The notes: generated by a model from the letters alone, not told the origin. A DNA stretch of 64,000 nt from Caryophanales bacterium (GCA_016288795.1 JAEELI010000017.1:21856-85855); one strand, 5' to 3'; numbered from the stretch's first letter, positions 1-8,923 are shown. Numbers and translations: made by a program.

Positions 1-1
1 A

Positions 2-160
2 TTATCTTTTATATGGATACTTATAATAATTCTATTGGTTATATTAATGATTAGAGAATTTTATTCCATAGCAAAAATAAGTGCATTTTTAAATGCACCG
101 TATCTTTTATGGCTTATTTTTGCCTTAGTTCTAAATATTTCTATTTATTTATTAAATTAA
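2..160 (+). CDS. tspO: TspO/MBR family protein, C-terminal fragment
   Basis: The reading frame enters from the left edge and stops at TAA 158-160, leaving the last 52 residues. They form two hydrophobic segments. The final one reads NAPYLLWLIFALVLN and then ends in LN, which matches the PYLLW...LN ending of TspO/MBR (tryptophan-rich sensory) proteins, five-helix membrane proteins that bind porphyrins and related ligands. The N-terminus lies outside the window. The gene converges with uppP, and no hairpin terminator is visible between them. The family call rests on this C-terminal motif alone. Confidence 0.7.
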   Translation, partial: LSFIWILIIILLVILMIREFYSIAKISAFLNAPYLLWLIFALVLNISIYLLN

Positions 161-967
161 TTATCTAAAGTAAATAAATATAAATAAAGCTAGAAGCAAA
201 CAATATATAGAAAATTTCCATAATTTACCATTTTTAACTAATCTACTTAACCATTGATATGAATAATATGTAACTATAAGAGCAAATAACATACCAATAA
301 AATATGGAAGTAGTAATGCTGAAGAGGTTCCTCCTAAGTCGGATACTTTTAGAACCATTGCTCCTAGACTAACCGGGAAATATAACATGAAAGTATATTT
401 TAAAGCATCTTCTTTCTTAAGTTTACATATTAAGCAAGCAACTAAAACGGTTCCGCTTCGAGATATTCCAGGAATAATAGTTATTGCTTCAAATAATCCA
501 ATAATAATTGCATCTTTAATCGTAATATCTTTACCAGTTTTTTCACCCTTAATATTTCTAACAATATATAGCATTAATGCAGTTAATAAAAATGTGAATC
601 CCAATAATCTTATTGAACTAAAATTACTTTCTAAATAATCATTAAATAAGAATCCGGTAATTATAACAGGAATAGTAGATATAATCATTTTGATAACATA
701 CATAAATCCATCTTTATAATTATTTCTCTTTTCTTTTTTAAATATAAAACCAAAAAAGTCTTTAAATAATTTCCAAATATCTTTTCTAAAAATAAAGAAT
801 ATAGCTAAAAAAGATCCAAAGTTTGATATGATTTCAAAATTTAAACTATTAAATAATTCAGCATTAAATAAATGTTTAAATAAGAATATGTGGCCACTTG
901 AAGATATTGGCAGTGGTTCAGTTAATCCTTGAATAATTCCTAATATTATATATTTTATATATTTCAT
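161..967 (-). CDS. uppP: Undecaprenyl-diphosphatase UppP (BacA)
   Basis: UppP removes one phosphate from undecaprenyl pyrophosphate at the outer face of the membrane. This recycles the lipid carrier used for peptidoglycan and teichoic acid precursors and gives bacitracin tolerance. The 268-residue protein has the family's N-terminal signature (GIIQGLTEPLPISSSGH) and the second motif PGISRSGT near residue 167, with about eight hydrophobic segments. A GTG at 976 is in frame, but it overlaps the AGGTGA ribosome binding site. The ATG at 967, five bases after that site, is the better start. It fits functionally with the wall-polymer genes further along the window. Confidence 0.95.
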   Translation of the reverse strand: MKYIKYIILGIIQGLTEPLPISSSGHIFLFKHLFNAELFNSLNFEIISNFGSFLAIFFIFRKDIWKLFKDFFGFIFKKEKRNNYKDGFMYVIKMIISTIPVIITGFLFNDYLESNFSSIRLLGFTFLLTALMLYIVRNIKGEKTGKDITIKDAIIIGLFEAITIIPGISRSGTVLVACLICKLKKEDALKYTFMLYFPVSLGAMVLKVSDLGGTSSALLLPYFIGMLFALIVTYYSYQWLSRLVKNGKLWKFSIYCLLLALFIFIYFR

Positions 968-1030
968 TTGTATCACCTAATTAATTATATAATATTTTTT
1001 ATAAATTATAAATAAAATATAGAGATAGTT

Positions 1031-1246
1031 ATGTATAAATGTATCATATTTATAATTGGTTTTATTTTATCAACCCTAGGACTTTTTTTCATTTTTCTTT
1101 ATTTAAATCTTCTCGTAATTGGGTATACTTTTTTAGAATTTGTTTATTTTATTATTAGAAGTCCTTACTGTGATTTATTTTTTATTGGCTTCTTTTTAAT
1201 CTACTTATCTATAGGAAGGAAGAAAAATAATGAATTATTATTATGA
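1031..1246 (+). CDS. Small membrane protein of unknown function
   Basis: This 71-residue protein has three hydrophobic stretches and a short basic tail (GRKKNNELLL). The motif LYLNLLVIGYTFLEF sits in the middle. I have a recollection of small conserved membrane proteins of this shape in related gut Bacilli, but I cannot assign a function. The ribosome binding site is weak. Its last 17 bases overlap the next gene, whose ribosome binding site (GGAAGGA) lies inside it, which suggests translational coupling. Confidence 0.6.
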   Translation: MYKCIIFIIGFILSTLGLFFIFLYLNLLVIGYTFLEFVYFIIRSPYCDLFFIGFFLIYLSIGRKKNNELLL

Positions 1247-1859
1247 TATACTATTAAATTTTCAAGATAATTTATATATGTTTTATGAATGGGAAGAAGA
1301 AGACGTTTATGATTATATAAAAAAGATTCCTCTTTTTCATATTCAAAAGAAAGATTTTCAAGATATTTGGTCTAATAAAATAAAAGTTGAGGAATCTTTT
1401 TTAAATATGATAGAGAATAAGACAAAAACAAAAAGGGGAGATTATTTAAAATATGTGGCTATATTTAGTGATGGTTCAAATAATATTGCCTTAGAATTTA
1501 ATAATGAAGGGATATCAACTAATAAGAGTAGTTTATTATTAGATGATGAATTGAATATTAATGAATTCGTCTATAATGTAGAGTTAACTAAAGTTAACTA
1601 TAAAATTCTTTCTCAGGAAGAAATATTAAGAGAAACAAAACAAGATATAAAGATCAAAAAAATATTAAAAACCGAAATAAAAACAATGTTTAATAACAAA
1701 GATAAAAGTAAGTTTAAGTATATTTATTTAGAATGGTTTAATGAATTAAATGATAACTATGAAGAAATGTTTTTAAGAATGTTAGATAAAATTAACAATA
1801 GATTGACTAATAAAGAGTATGAAATATATGAATTAATTAAAATGACATATAGTGTATAA
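1230..1859 (+). CDS. Hypothetical protein, possibly DUF3603/YjbA-like
   Basis: A soluble acidic protein of 209 residues with no signal peptide or membrane segment. The first 40 residues (YYYDILLNF, then FYEWEEED and IPLFHI) recall the N-terminus of the DUF3603 (B. subtilis YjbA) family, where a similar YDVW...FHEW..D...VPLL pattern occurs. That resemblance is by eye and weak. The rest is charged and probably helical. It overlaps the small membrane-protein gene upstream and is followed by a lipoprotein gene, so the three may form one operon. No function can be proposed. Confidence 0.65.
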   Translation: MNYYYDILLNFQDNLYMFYEWEEEDVYDYIKKIPLFHIQKKDFQDIWSNKIKVEESFLNMIENKTKTKRGDYLKYVAIFSDGSNNIALEFNNEGISTNKSSLLLDDELNINEFVYNVELTKVNYKILSQEEILRETKQDIKIKKILKTEIKTMFNNKDKSKFKYIYLEWFNELNDNYEEMFLRMLDKINNRLTNKEYEIYELIKMTYSV

Positions 1860-1899
1860 AATAGATTAAAAAAGTAAATAATAATATTAGGTGATAATA

Positions 1900-2439
1900 T
1901 TGAGAAGAATAATAATTCTTTTTCTATCTATATGTTTATTGGTTGGATGCGGGAAAATGACCCAAAGAGGAGCAGTAGAAAGGTATTTAAAAAAATATAA
2001 AACTTTAGATAGTGAAGTGTTAGTGGATTTAGAAAATATAGTTCAAAGTGAAAATTTAAATAAAGAACAAGAAAAGAAATATAGAGATATATTAAAAAAA
2101 CAATATAAAGATTTAACTTATGATATTTTAGAAGAAGAATATGATGATGAATTTAGCTATGTTAAAGTTAAAATAACTGTTTATGATTATTATAAAGCTA
2201 ATTATGATTCAGCTTTGTATTTAGAAAATAATCGTAGTGAATTTTACGATGATGATGGTAATTATGATGTTAATAAATATATAGATTTTCGCTTGAACAA
2301 TCTAAGTAATACTACAAATAGAATTGATTATACAATAGTTTTAACAGTCGCTAAGGAAAACAATAATTATGTAGTGGTAGAACCTAGCGAAAGCGATTTA
2401 AAAAAGATTCATGGTATTTATAATTATGAATTAGAATAA
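1900..2439 (+). CDS. Putative lipoprotein of unknown function
   Basis: The protein (179 residues) begins MRRIIILFLSICLLVGCGK, a lipoprotein signal peptide with lipobox LVGC, so the mature protein is probably anchored by its N-terminal cysteine outside the membrane. The remainder is acidic, lysine-rich and likely alpha-beta, with many tyrosines, and matches no family I recognise. A GTG at 1891 is in frame but overlaps the ribosome binding site AGGTGA (1889-1894). The TTG at 1900, five bases beyond it, gives the correct signal peptide. The gene ends in a bidirectional terminator. Confidence 0.75.
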   Translation: MRRIIILFLSICLLVGCGKMTQRGAVERYLKKYKTLDSEVLVDLENIVQSENLNKEQEKKYRDILKKQYKDLTYDILEEEYDDEFSYVKVKITVYDYYKANYDSALYLENNRSEFYDDDGNYDVNKYIDFRLNNLSNTTNRIDYTIVLTVAKENNNYVVVEPSESDLKKIHGIYNYELE

Positions 2440-2472
2440 AAAAAGAAAACATTAACTTTGTTTTCTTTTTTT
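2438..2472. terminator. Bidirectional terminator between convergent genes
   Basis: A 13-bp A/T-rich hairpin (2438-2450 pairing with 2460-2472, 9-base loop) has an A-run on one side and a T-run on the other. It can therefore stop transcription of the lipoprotein gene and of the lysine-rich gene that converges on it. Confidence 0.75.
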
Positions 2473-2919
2473 AGGATTATTTTTAACATAAGAAACATTA
2501 TTCTTATAATTCTTACGAACAATATTACTTTCTTTAGTTCGCTTTCTCTTTGGTTTAGTTCTATTAGGTCTTCTAGCATTTTTATTTTTTGGTTTAACTG
2601 GAGTTTTTGTAACTGGGACTTCCTTCTTTGGTTTATTCTCCTTTTTAACTGGAGTTTTCTTAACTTTATCTTTAACTTTCTTTTCTTTTTTAACCTTTTC
2701 CCTTTTAGGTTTACTAACTTTTTCTTTCTTAATTGAACCAGTTTTTTCCTTGATAGAAACTCTTTTCTTTCTAACTTTCTTTTCTTTAGGGATATTCTTA
2801 CTTTCTTCTGGTTCAAAATATTTTATTAAAAAAATTGAAATGAATAAAAAAAGCGCAACAAAATAAACAGATATAACTATGATAAAAAATATATCGATAC
2901 CATCAAAATTTCTGTTCAT
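2452..2919 (-). CDS. Membrane-anchored lysine-rich protein
   Basis: The 155-residue product has one hydrophobic segment (about residues 9-33) followed by an extremely basic, low-complexity tail of roughly 115 residues with repeated PKKE, VKKE and TPVK units. It is probably a single-pass membrane protein with a disordered cationic tail. Whether the tail faces the cytoplasm, where it could touch nucleic acid or acidic proteins, or the wall is unknown. The ATG at 2919 is better spaced from AAAGGG than the one at 2928. An overlapping reading frame in another phase is a by-product of the lysine-rich repeats. Confidence 0.6.
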   Translation of the reverse strand: MNRNFDGIDIFFIIVISVYFVALFLFISIFLIKYFEPEESKNIPKEKKVRKKRVSIKEKTGSIKKEKVSKPKREKVKKEKKVKDKVKKTPVKKENKPKKEVPVTKTPVKPKNKNARRPNRTKPKRKRTKESNIVRKNYKNNVSYVKNNPKKRKQS

Positions 2920-3061
2920 ATAATTCATCCCTTTTGCAAGTATTATAATATAACTTTCCTAAAAATAATAGCAAAAATATGTCAATTTGGCGAAAATTGT
3001 AGCTATATTAGAATTTTTGAGTGTTAAATGTGTTAAAATATATAGAGAAAGTAGGAGTTTA

Positions 3062-4807
3062 GTGAAAAAAAGTTATCAATACATTTTATTGTTTCTTTTC
3101 CTATTTATACTAAATATAAATACTTTTTATGCTGACACAATTTTCCAAGGAACCATTACTGGTTCTGGAGTTAATACAAGAAAAGGCCCTGGAACTAACT
3201 ATGGCACTAATAGCACATTAGTTAAAGGAAATAAATATAAATTAGTTTCTAATACTTTATATCAATCAGAATCTGGTTGTAGTGCTGGCTGGTATAAGAT
3301 TTATTATAGTGGAACATCTATTGGTTATGTTTGCGCAAGCTATGTAAAAGTAGAAGAAGTAGATCAAATGGATATTCAAGATGTTTATCTAAGACCTTGG
3401 ACTAGTCCTAAAAAGGCTATTACCGGAGGAGCCATCTTTATTACTCAATCATATATCAATAAAGGACAATTTACCTCATATTTAAAGAAATTTAATGTTA
3501 ATCCAAATGGCTCCTATAGTGTTTATAACCATCAATATATGGCTAATTTACAAGCACCTTATTCAGAAGCTTATTCTAGCTATAACAGTTATTTAGCCAA
3601 TAATTTGTTGGCATTGCCTTTAGTGTTTACCATTCCTGTATTTGAAAATATGCCAGAATGGACTACATTACCTGGTAAAGAAACAATTACTGCTTGTCAA
3701 AATGAAGTTTTGGATACTGAATTTGAAGCATTGCTTGATGCTGAGAATTTTACTGAAAGCTATAAGTGTAAATTAAGATTAATTCATCAAACATATGCTA
3801 ATTGGACATTTAAATCTTTACCTACAGGTTTAGATTTTGCGAGATCAGTTACTGCGGAACAAGCAGTTAGCTCAATTCAAGGTGGAAATCTTTATTATGA
3901 TTTATCTTCAGGTAGTCCAATCCAGACAGAAAAAGGTTGGTATAGAGCTAACAGGGCTACAGTAGAGTTTTACTTAGATCCAAGAAACTCTTTAGTTCCC
4001 GAAAGAATACTTATGTTTGAAAACTTAGGTTATAGTGAAAACTATACTATTCCAGTAGTTCAAAGTATATTAAATGGAACATTTATGGCAGAGTATTCTC
4101 TAATAGATAATGAAAGTTATGCTTCAATATTTGTTAATGCTGGTTCAGTTGCTAATATTAGTTCAGTTTATTTAGCATCTTTAGCTCGTCAAGAATCTGG
4201 AACCAAAGGTTCAAGAGCAACTTCTGGAGCTGAGTTCACTTATAAAGGAATAACTTATAAAAACTTATTTAATTTCTTTAATATTGGAGCTAATAGTAGT
4301 GCTGAAAGCCCAATACTTGCTGGTCTAGTTTGGGCTAGTGGTGGTGATACCAGTGTTATTGTAAGTCCAACTAATATTGGACCAACAGACAATACACCAG
4401 CTAATTTGACTGAAGAAGTTGTATTAACTAAGTTAAAAGCTGCTAAACAAAGTGGTATTTTAACTAATATTAGTTTAGGAACTACTTTAAAGAGCATCAA
4501 AGATGCATTGCCTGAATTTGAGATAACTATTGAGAATGTATCTGATAATGATTATGTAAAAACTGGTGATACTTTAGTAATAAAAGATGGTGAAAATATA
4601 GTTAATTTAACAATAGCTATCAAGGGTGATGTAGATGGCAATGGTGAGACCGGAGCAACTGATTATGTTAAGATAAAAAACTTTATTATGGAAAAACAAG
4701 GTAGTGAATTATCTGTTGCTCAAAGTGTTGCAGCAGACGTAGATGCTAATGGTGAAATTGGTGCAACTGATTATGTTAAGATAAAGAATAGTATAATGGA
4801 GAGATAA
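3062..4807 (+). CDS. Secreted SH3b/glucosaminidase with C-terminal dockerin-like repeats
   Basis: A 581-residue exported protein, probably a peptidoglycan beta-N-acetylglucosaminidase. The GTG at 3062 follows AGGAG and opens a clean signal peptide ending FYA|DT. The upstream TTG at 2987 would bury it. Domains in order: a bacterial SH3 domain (about 27-95, VNTRKGPGTNYG); a linker (about 100-235); a GH73/LytD-like glucosaminidase region (about 240-430) with YLDPRNSL, ILMFENLGYSE, GTFM and LASLARQESG..GS, where the glutamate in RQE is the likely acid; and two dockerin-like repeats in the last 60 residues (DVDGNG and DVDANG, each followed by GATDYVKIKN). The calcium-loop aspartates are present in both repeats. 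The next gene starts one base after its stop. Confidence 0.85.
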   Translation: MKKSYQYILLFLFLFILNINTFYADTIFQGTITGSGVNTRKGPGTNYGTNSTLVKGNKYKLVSNTLYQSESGCSAGWYKIYYSGTSIGYVCASYVKVEEVDQMDIQDVYLRPWTSPKKAITGGAIFITQSYINKGQFTSYLKKFNVNPNGSYSVYNHQYMANLQAPYSEAYSSYNSYLANNLLALPLVFTIPVFENMPEWTTLPGKETITACQNEVLDTEFEALLDAENFTESYKCKLRLIHQTYANWTFKSLPTGLDFARSVTAEQAVSSIQGGNLYYDLSSGSPIQTEKGWYRANRATVEFYLDPRNSLVPERILMFENLGYSENYTIPVVQSILNGTFMAEYSLIDNESYASIFVNAGSVANISSVYLASLARQESGTKGSRATSGAEFTYKGITYKNLFNFFNIGANSSAESPILAGLVWASGGDTSVIVSPTNIGPTDNTPANLTEEVVLTKLKAAKQSGILTNISLGTTLKSIKDALPEFEITIENVSDNDYVKTGDTLVIKDGENIVNLTIAIKGDVDGNGETGATDYVKIKNFIMEKQGSELSVAQSVAADVDANGEIGATDYVKIKNSIMER

Positions 4808-4808
4808 G

Positions 4809-6227
4809 ATGAAAAAAAGATTTATAAAAATAATTGTTACAGTTTGTTTGTTATTTGGTTGGGTATCTAATGCCTGTGCAGCCTCTTTTACAGTTAGTGT
4901 TGGATCACAAAATCTAACTAAAGGTGGTTCAACTAAATTAACAATAAAGGGTAGTGATGTAACTGGAAGATTTAATATATCTTCATCTAATTCTGGTGTT
5001 GTATCTGTAAGCGAAGATAGAGCTTGGATAGAAAACAACTCATACACAGTCACCTTAACTGCCAATGGTGTTGGCAGTGCGACTATTACTGTGTCGCCAA
5101 GTGGTGTAAGTGATTCTAGTGGTAGTGCAGTATCACTTTCAGCAAAGTCAATTAAAATTAATGTGGCGTTACCAAGAGAAAAATCAACTGATAATAATTT
5201 AAAAAGTTTAAGTGTAGAAGGTTATACAATTACACCAGAGTTTAGCAAAGACGTCCTAGATTATAAAGTAACAGTTCCTGAAGGAACTACAAGTGTTAAA
5301 ATTAATGCATCTGCAAATTCGGGATACGCTAAAGTATCTGGGGCTGGAGAGCAAACAATTTCTGAAGGTTTAAATAACTTAAGTGTTGTTGTAACTAGTG
5401 AAAGTGGGTCTAAAAAGACTTATAACATAGAAGTAGATGTAATAGATCCTACTCCAATAATTGTCCCAATTAATAATGTTAATTGGACTGTAGTTAAATT
5501 GAGAGATAACTTTAAATGTCCAGAATTATTTCAAGAAAGTGAAGTAGTAATAGCTGGAACTAATATTCCTGCATGCAAGAATGATAAAGTTAATTATGTA
5601 TTAGTAGGCTTAAAAGACGAGAATGGAAATGTTAAAAGTTACATATATAATGAAAAAGCAAAAGATAATAAAAACTATTCTTTATATTCATATGCTTATA
5701 GTAATTCTTTACAAATAATAATCCTAAATTTAAAAGAATTAGATAATGCAGAAAAAACGACATTAACAATAGATGATGTTAAATACGATGCATATCAATA
5801 TAATAATTCAAGCAGATATTATGTTGTTTATGGTAAAAATATTGAAACTGGAGAAGAAGGATTCTATCTATATGATAGTAAAAATAAGACTTTTAGTGCT
5901 TATGATAGTGATTTTATAGATGATTTATTAAATAATTCTAATAATAATATTTATTTATTAACTACAATAGTTTTTGGAGTTGGTTTATTCTTATCTATAA
6001 TATGTATTATTTTATTAAATAAGAAAAAAAGTGTGAAAAAAGATAGACCTAAGAAGCAAAAAGAGGATATAATAGAAAAGGCACCAGAAGAAGAGAAAAT
6101 AACTGATAATTCAGATGAAGAAGAAGTTGCTTCAGAAGAAAACAACATAGAAGAAATAAAAGAAGAGGAAGAAGAAGATATCTTAGGAGAAAAGCCAAAG
6201 AAAAAAAGTAAGAAACGAAAAAAATAG
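4809..6227 (+). CDS. Membrane-anchored Ig-like/cadherin-like surface protein
   Basis: This 472-residue protein has a signal peptide (cleavage likely after NACA). Next comes a beta-rich Ig-like domain (about 26-120) and a cadherin-like beta-sandwich of the PF12733 type (about 130-215, LKSLSVEGYTITPEFS then YKVTVPEGT and the closing KKTYNIEV). A further extracellular region contains two cysteines. One transmembrane helix lies near 383-405, followed by a strongly charged cytoplasmic tail of Lys and Glu blocks. It is translated from the same message as the dockerin-bearing glucosaminidase, with a single base between them. It could display or dock that enzyme at the cell surface. That is inference: the N-terminal domain is not a recognisable cohesin. 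Confidence 0.75.
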   Translation: MKKRFIKIIVTVCLLFGWVSNACAASFTVSVGSQNLTKGGSTKLTIKGSDVTGRFNISSSNSGVVSVSEDRAWIENNSYTVTLTANGVGSATITVSPSGVSDSSGSAVSLSAKSIKINVALPREKSTDNNLKSLSVEGYTITPEFSKDVLDYKVTVPEGTTSVKINASANSGYAKVSGAGEQTISEGLNNLSVVVTSESGSKKTYNIEVDVIDPTPIIVPINNVNWTVVKLRDNFKCPELFQESEVVIAGTNIPACKNDKVNYVLVGLKDENGNVKSYIYNEKAKDNKNYSLYSYAYSNSLQIIILNLKELDNAEKTTLTIDDVKYDAYQYNNSSRYYVVYGKNIETGEEGFYLYDSKNKTFSAYDSDFIDDLLNNSNNNIYLLTTIVFGVGLFLSIICIILLNKKKSVKKDRPKKQKEDIIEKAPEEEKITDNSDEEEVASEENNIEEIKEEEEEDILGEKPKKKSKKRKK

Positions 6228-6248
6228 TTTCGCAACTTTATTTTTTAA
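6217..6248 (+). terminator. Possible terminator with bulged stem
   Basis: A-run and T-run arms pair around the inner stem GTT/AAC (loop TCGC) with a two-base bulge. It begins at the stop of the surface-protein gene and ends in a T-tract. The bulge makes it a weak call. Confidence 0.4.
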
Positions 6249-6265
6249 TAGTTCTAAGATATAAT
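6237..6265 (+). promoter_or_regulatory. Candidate promoter for tagO
   Basis: TATAAT at 6260-6265 lies 17 bases after a poor -35 (TTTATT, 6237-6242). The start codon of tagO is 18 bases beyond. Confidence 0.4.
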
Positions 6266-6283
6266 TAATTACGGGTGTAATAT

Positions 6284-7330
6284 ATGAAATGGGTAGTAAA
6301 CAATCATAATATATTTGAAATAATTTTAGTAACTTTTATAGTTAGTTTAGTTCTAGTTCCTATTGCTAAAAAGTTAGCTAATTATGTTGGTGCTATGGAC
6401 ATACCAAACGAAAGAAAAGTTCACAATAAACCTATGCCTAGATTAGGTGGTTTGGCTATATTTGGAGCATTTTTGCTTGGTTACATTTTATATGGTGATT
6501 TAACTACTCAAATGATTTCAATATTAATAGGTTCATTTATTATCTTATTAATAGGTATATTTGATGATATTAAACCTATTGGAGCAAAGTATAAATTTTT
6601 AGTTCAAATAGTCGCTGCTGTTATAGTGGTTATTTATGGAAAAGTTTACTTTACGGAAATAACATTCTTGGGATGGCGTATTAGTTTTAATATATATTTA
6701 AGTTATATATTATCAATATTCTTTATTGTTGCTATATCTAACGCTATTAATTTAATAGATGGATTAGATGGTCTAGCAGCAGGAATAAGTGAAATTTACT
6801 TTATTACAATAAGTGTAATAGCAATATTATTGAATAAATTAGCTGGATTGGATATAGTTTTATCATTAATAATGCTGGGAGCGACGTTAGGATTTTTGGT
6901 TCATAATTTTCCACCCGCCAAGATATTTATGGGGGATTCTGGAAGTCTATTCTTAGGCTTTATGATTTCTGTAATTGCTTTAGTTAGTTATAAAGTAGCT
7001 ACTTTAACATCATTAATTATTCCGATGGTAATACTAGCTATACCAATATTTGATACATTATTAGCCATATTAAGAAGGCTACTTAAAGGTGAGAATATTG
7101 GAGCACCCGATAAAGAACATTTTCATCATCAATTATTGAAAATGAAATTATCAACAAAAAAGAGTATATTAATTATTTATTTTGTTAGTATAGTTTTTTC
7201 ATCAGTTGCGATTCTATATGTTATAGGTCAAACTAAAGAAGCAGTTATAGTGTATGTTTTATTAATGATATTATTACTATTTGTTATTTTAAAAACAGAT
7301 ATTCTTTATAATCATAAAGATAAAAAATAA
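6284..7330 (+). CDS. tagO: Undecaprenyl-phosphate GlcNAc-1-phosphate transferase (TagO/WecA)
   Basis: TagO transfers GlcNAc-1-phosphate from UDP-GlcNAc to undecaprenyl phosphate at the inner membrane face, the first step of wall teichoic acid and many capsule pathways. The 348 residues contain about eleven hydrophobic segments and the family motifs: DIPNERKVHNKPMPRLGG (about 39-56), the metal-binding FDDIKPIG (about 94-101), NLIDGLDGLAAG (about 157-168), MGDSGSLFLGF (about 217-227) and the cytoplasmic HFHHQLLK (about 279-286). Length is normal for the family. It heads the surface-polymer locus, and TagA, which uses its product, is encoded at its far end. Confidence 0.93.
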   Translation: MKWVVNNHNIFEIILVTFIVSLVLVPIAKKLANYVGAMDIPNERKVHNKPMPRLGGLAIFGAFLLGYILYGDLTTQMISILIGSFIILLIGIFDDIKPIGAKYKFLVQIVAAVIVVIYGKVYFTEITFLGWRISFNIYLSYILSIFFIVAISNAINLIDGLDGLAAGISEIYFITISVIAILLNKLAGLDIVLSLIMLGATLGFLVHNFPPAKIFMGDSGSLFLGFMISVIALVSYKVATLTSLIIPMVILAIPIFDTLLAILRRLLKGENIGAPDKEHFHHQLLKMKLSTKKSILIIYFVSIVFSSVAILYVIGQTKEAVIVYVLLMILLLFVILKTDILYNHKDKK

Positions 7331-7343
7331 AATATTTGATTTA

Positions 7344-7383
7344 TAACAAAAATGTAAATAAAGTGCTATTTACATTTTTGTTA
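7344..7383 (+). terminator. Perfect hairpin after tagO
   Basis: A 17-bp stem (7344-7360 with 7367-7383) with a 6-base loop follows the tagO stop. The downstream arm carries TTTTTGTT, but no separate T-tract follows it. It is probably a terminator. Confidence 0.6.
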
Positions 7384-7392
7384 GCTAATTAT

Positions 7393-7421
7393 TTGAATTA
7401 GTCTATAAAGTGTTTTATAAT
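7393..7421 (+). promoter_or_regulatory. Promoter of the LCP gene
   Basis: TTGAAT (7393-7398), 17-base spacer, TATAAT (7416-7421). The start codon of the LCP gene is 16 bases downstream, after GAGG. Confidence 0.65.
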
Positions 7422-7437
7422 AATTAAAGAGGTTGTT

Positions 7438-8895
7438 ATGGGATTAAGAAAAAAGAAAAAAAGAAAGATTTTTTTTGCAGGACTAGGATTAATACTACTG
7501 ATCATAGTTTTTTTAAATACCTTCTTATTATTAAAATATAATATTTTACCCGCAAAATACTTAATCCTATATGGTTTATTTGGAGTTATTATTCCAATAT
7601 TATTGGTTTTTTATACATTATTTAGAAAGAAGAAAAATAAAAAGAAATTAATATGTGCTTTTTTTGAAATTATTTATATCATAGTTATGTGCGCAGCTTT
7701 TTTCTATTTAAATAAAACTTTTGATTTTTTAAATAAATTTACAAGTCTAATTGATTATGAAGCCAAGAATTATTATGTAGTGGCTTTGAATAATGGCATG
7801 ATAAAGGATGTAAAAGATTTAAGCAATAAATTAGTTGGTTATTCTTCAAAAGCTGATAACACTTCTAATAAAGCCTTAGATAAGTTAAACAAAACTGTTA
7901 AAATTCAACCTTTAGATGTTGAAGGTAATGGGGCATTATTTGAAAAATTAGATAATAATGAGATATCTGCAATATTAATAACAAGCAGTTATTTTGATAT
8001 GATTCAAGAGAATCAAGAAGTTGATGAAGAAAATCCAAATGAAGAAAAAATAGAAAAATATGTCGTAGTTTATAAGTTTTCTATAAGAGAAAAATCTAAA
8101 GAGGTTAAGGCTAAAGAAGTGGATGTTACGAAAAAGCCGTTTAATATTTATATATCTGGAATAGATACTTATGGAAGTGTTGCTGATAAAACAAGAAGTG
8201 ATGTTAATATTTTAATGAGTATTAATCCAAAAACAAAAAAAATATTAATGATTAATATACCTCGAGATTATTATGTAGAACTTGCTGGAGTCAATCAAAA
8301 AGATAAACTTACTCACGCAGGAACTTATGGTATAGATATGAGTGTTAAGACTATAGAAAGATTATTTGACATTGAAATTAACTATTATTTAAAGGTTAAT
8401 TACAACGCTTTAATTAAATTAGTTGATGCCTTAGGTGGTGTTGATGTTGAATCAGAATATGATTTTTCAAGTTATGAATTACATCATAGATTTAAAAAAG
8501 GAATTAATCATGTAAATGGAAAACAAGCCTTGGATTTTGTAAGAACTAGAAAAGCATTCCAATATGGTGATAGAGTTAGAGGAGAAAATCAACAACGAAT
8601 GATTAAAGCAATAATTCAAAAAGCATCTTCAGCTGCTATATTGGTTCGATATGATGATTTATTAAGAGCGTTAGATGGTAATTTTACTACTAATATGTCT
8701 ACGAATAACATTACAAGTTTGATTAATATGCAACTTAAAGACATGGCAACTTGGAATATAGAATCAATAAGTGTAAATGGTAGTGATGGTCGGGCATATA
8801 CTTACTCCGCTCCTAGTCAAGAGTTATATGTCATGATACCTAATGAAGAAACAGTAAACGAAGCTAAAACAAAATTAGCGGAAATAAAACAGTAA
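7438..8895 (+). CDS. LytR-CpsA-Psr (LCP) family polymer-wall ligase
   Basis: LCP enzymes move wall teichoic acid or capsule from undecaprenyl pyrophosphate onto peptidoglycan outside the membrane. The 485-residue protein has three hydrophobic segments near the N-terminus (about 10-30, 36-58, 66-88). A 130-residue extracellular region follows, and then the LCP domain from about residue 235, with SGIDTYG, RSDVNILMSINP, the arginine-rich INIPRDYYV, GGVDVESEYDF and RTRKAFQYGDRVRGENQQRMI. The arginines and aspartates that hold the pyrophosphate are present. The extra region before the LCP domain is not in the shortest family members. It lies between tagO and the polymer-assembly genes, as expected. 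Confidence 0.9.
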   Translation: MGLRKKKKRKIFFAGLGLILLIIVFLNTFLLLKYNILPAKYLILYGLFGVIIPILLVFYTLFRKKKNKKKLICAFFEIIYIIVMCAAFFYLNKTFDFLNKFTSLIDYEAKNYYVVALNNGMIKDVKDLSNKLVGYSSKADNTSNKALDKLNKTVKIQPLDVEGNGALFEKLDNNEISAILITSSYFDMIQENQEVDEENPNEEKIEKYVVVYKFSIREKSKEVKAKEVDVTKKPFNIYISGIDTYGSVADKTRSDVNILMSINPKTKKILMINIPRDYYVELAGVNQKDKLTHAGTYGIDMSVKTIERLFDIEINYYLKVNYNALIKLVDALGGVDVESEYDFSSYELHHRFKKGINHVNGKQALDFVRTRKAFQYGDRVRGENQQRMIKAIIQKASSAAILVRYDDLLRALDGNFTTNMSTNNITSLINMQLKDMATWNIESISVNGSDGRAYTYSAPSQELYVMIPNEETVNEAKTKLAEIKQ

Positions 8896-8923
8896 AAAAG
8901 TATACGATTGTATACTTTTTTAT
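8894..8923 (+). terminator. Terminator after the LCP gene
   Basis: A 12-bp stem (8894-8905 with 8910-8921) with GATT loop. The T-run is part of the downstream arm. Confidence 0.75.

Noticed and set aside
2424..2816. Overlapping lysine/arginine-rich frame on the minus strand
   Set aside because: It is a shifted reading of the lysine-rich repeats of the gene at 2452-2919 and has no ribosome binding site of its own.
2987..3061. TTG start of the glucosaminidase gene
   Set aside because: It would place 25 residues before an otherwise perfect signal peptide. GTG 3062 follows AGGAG.
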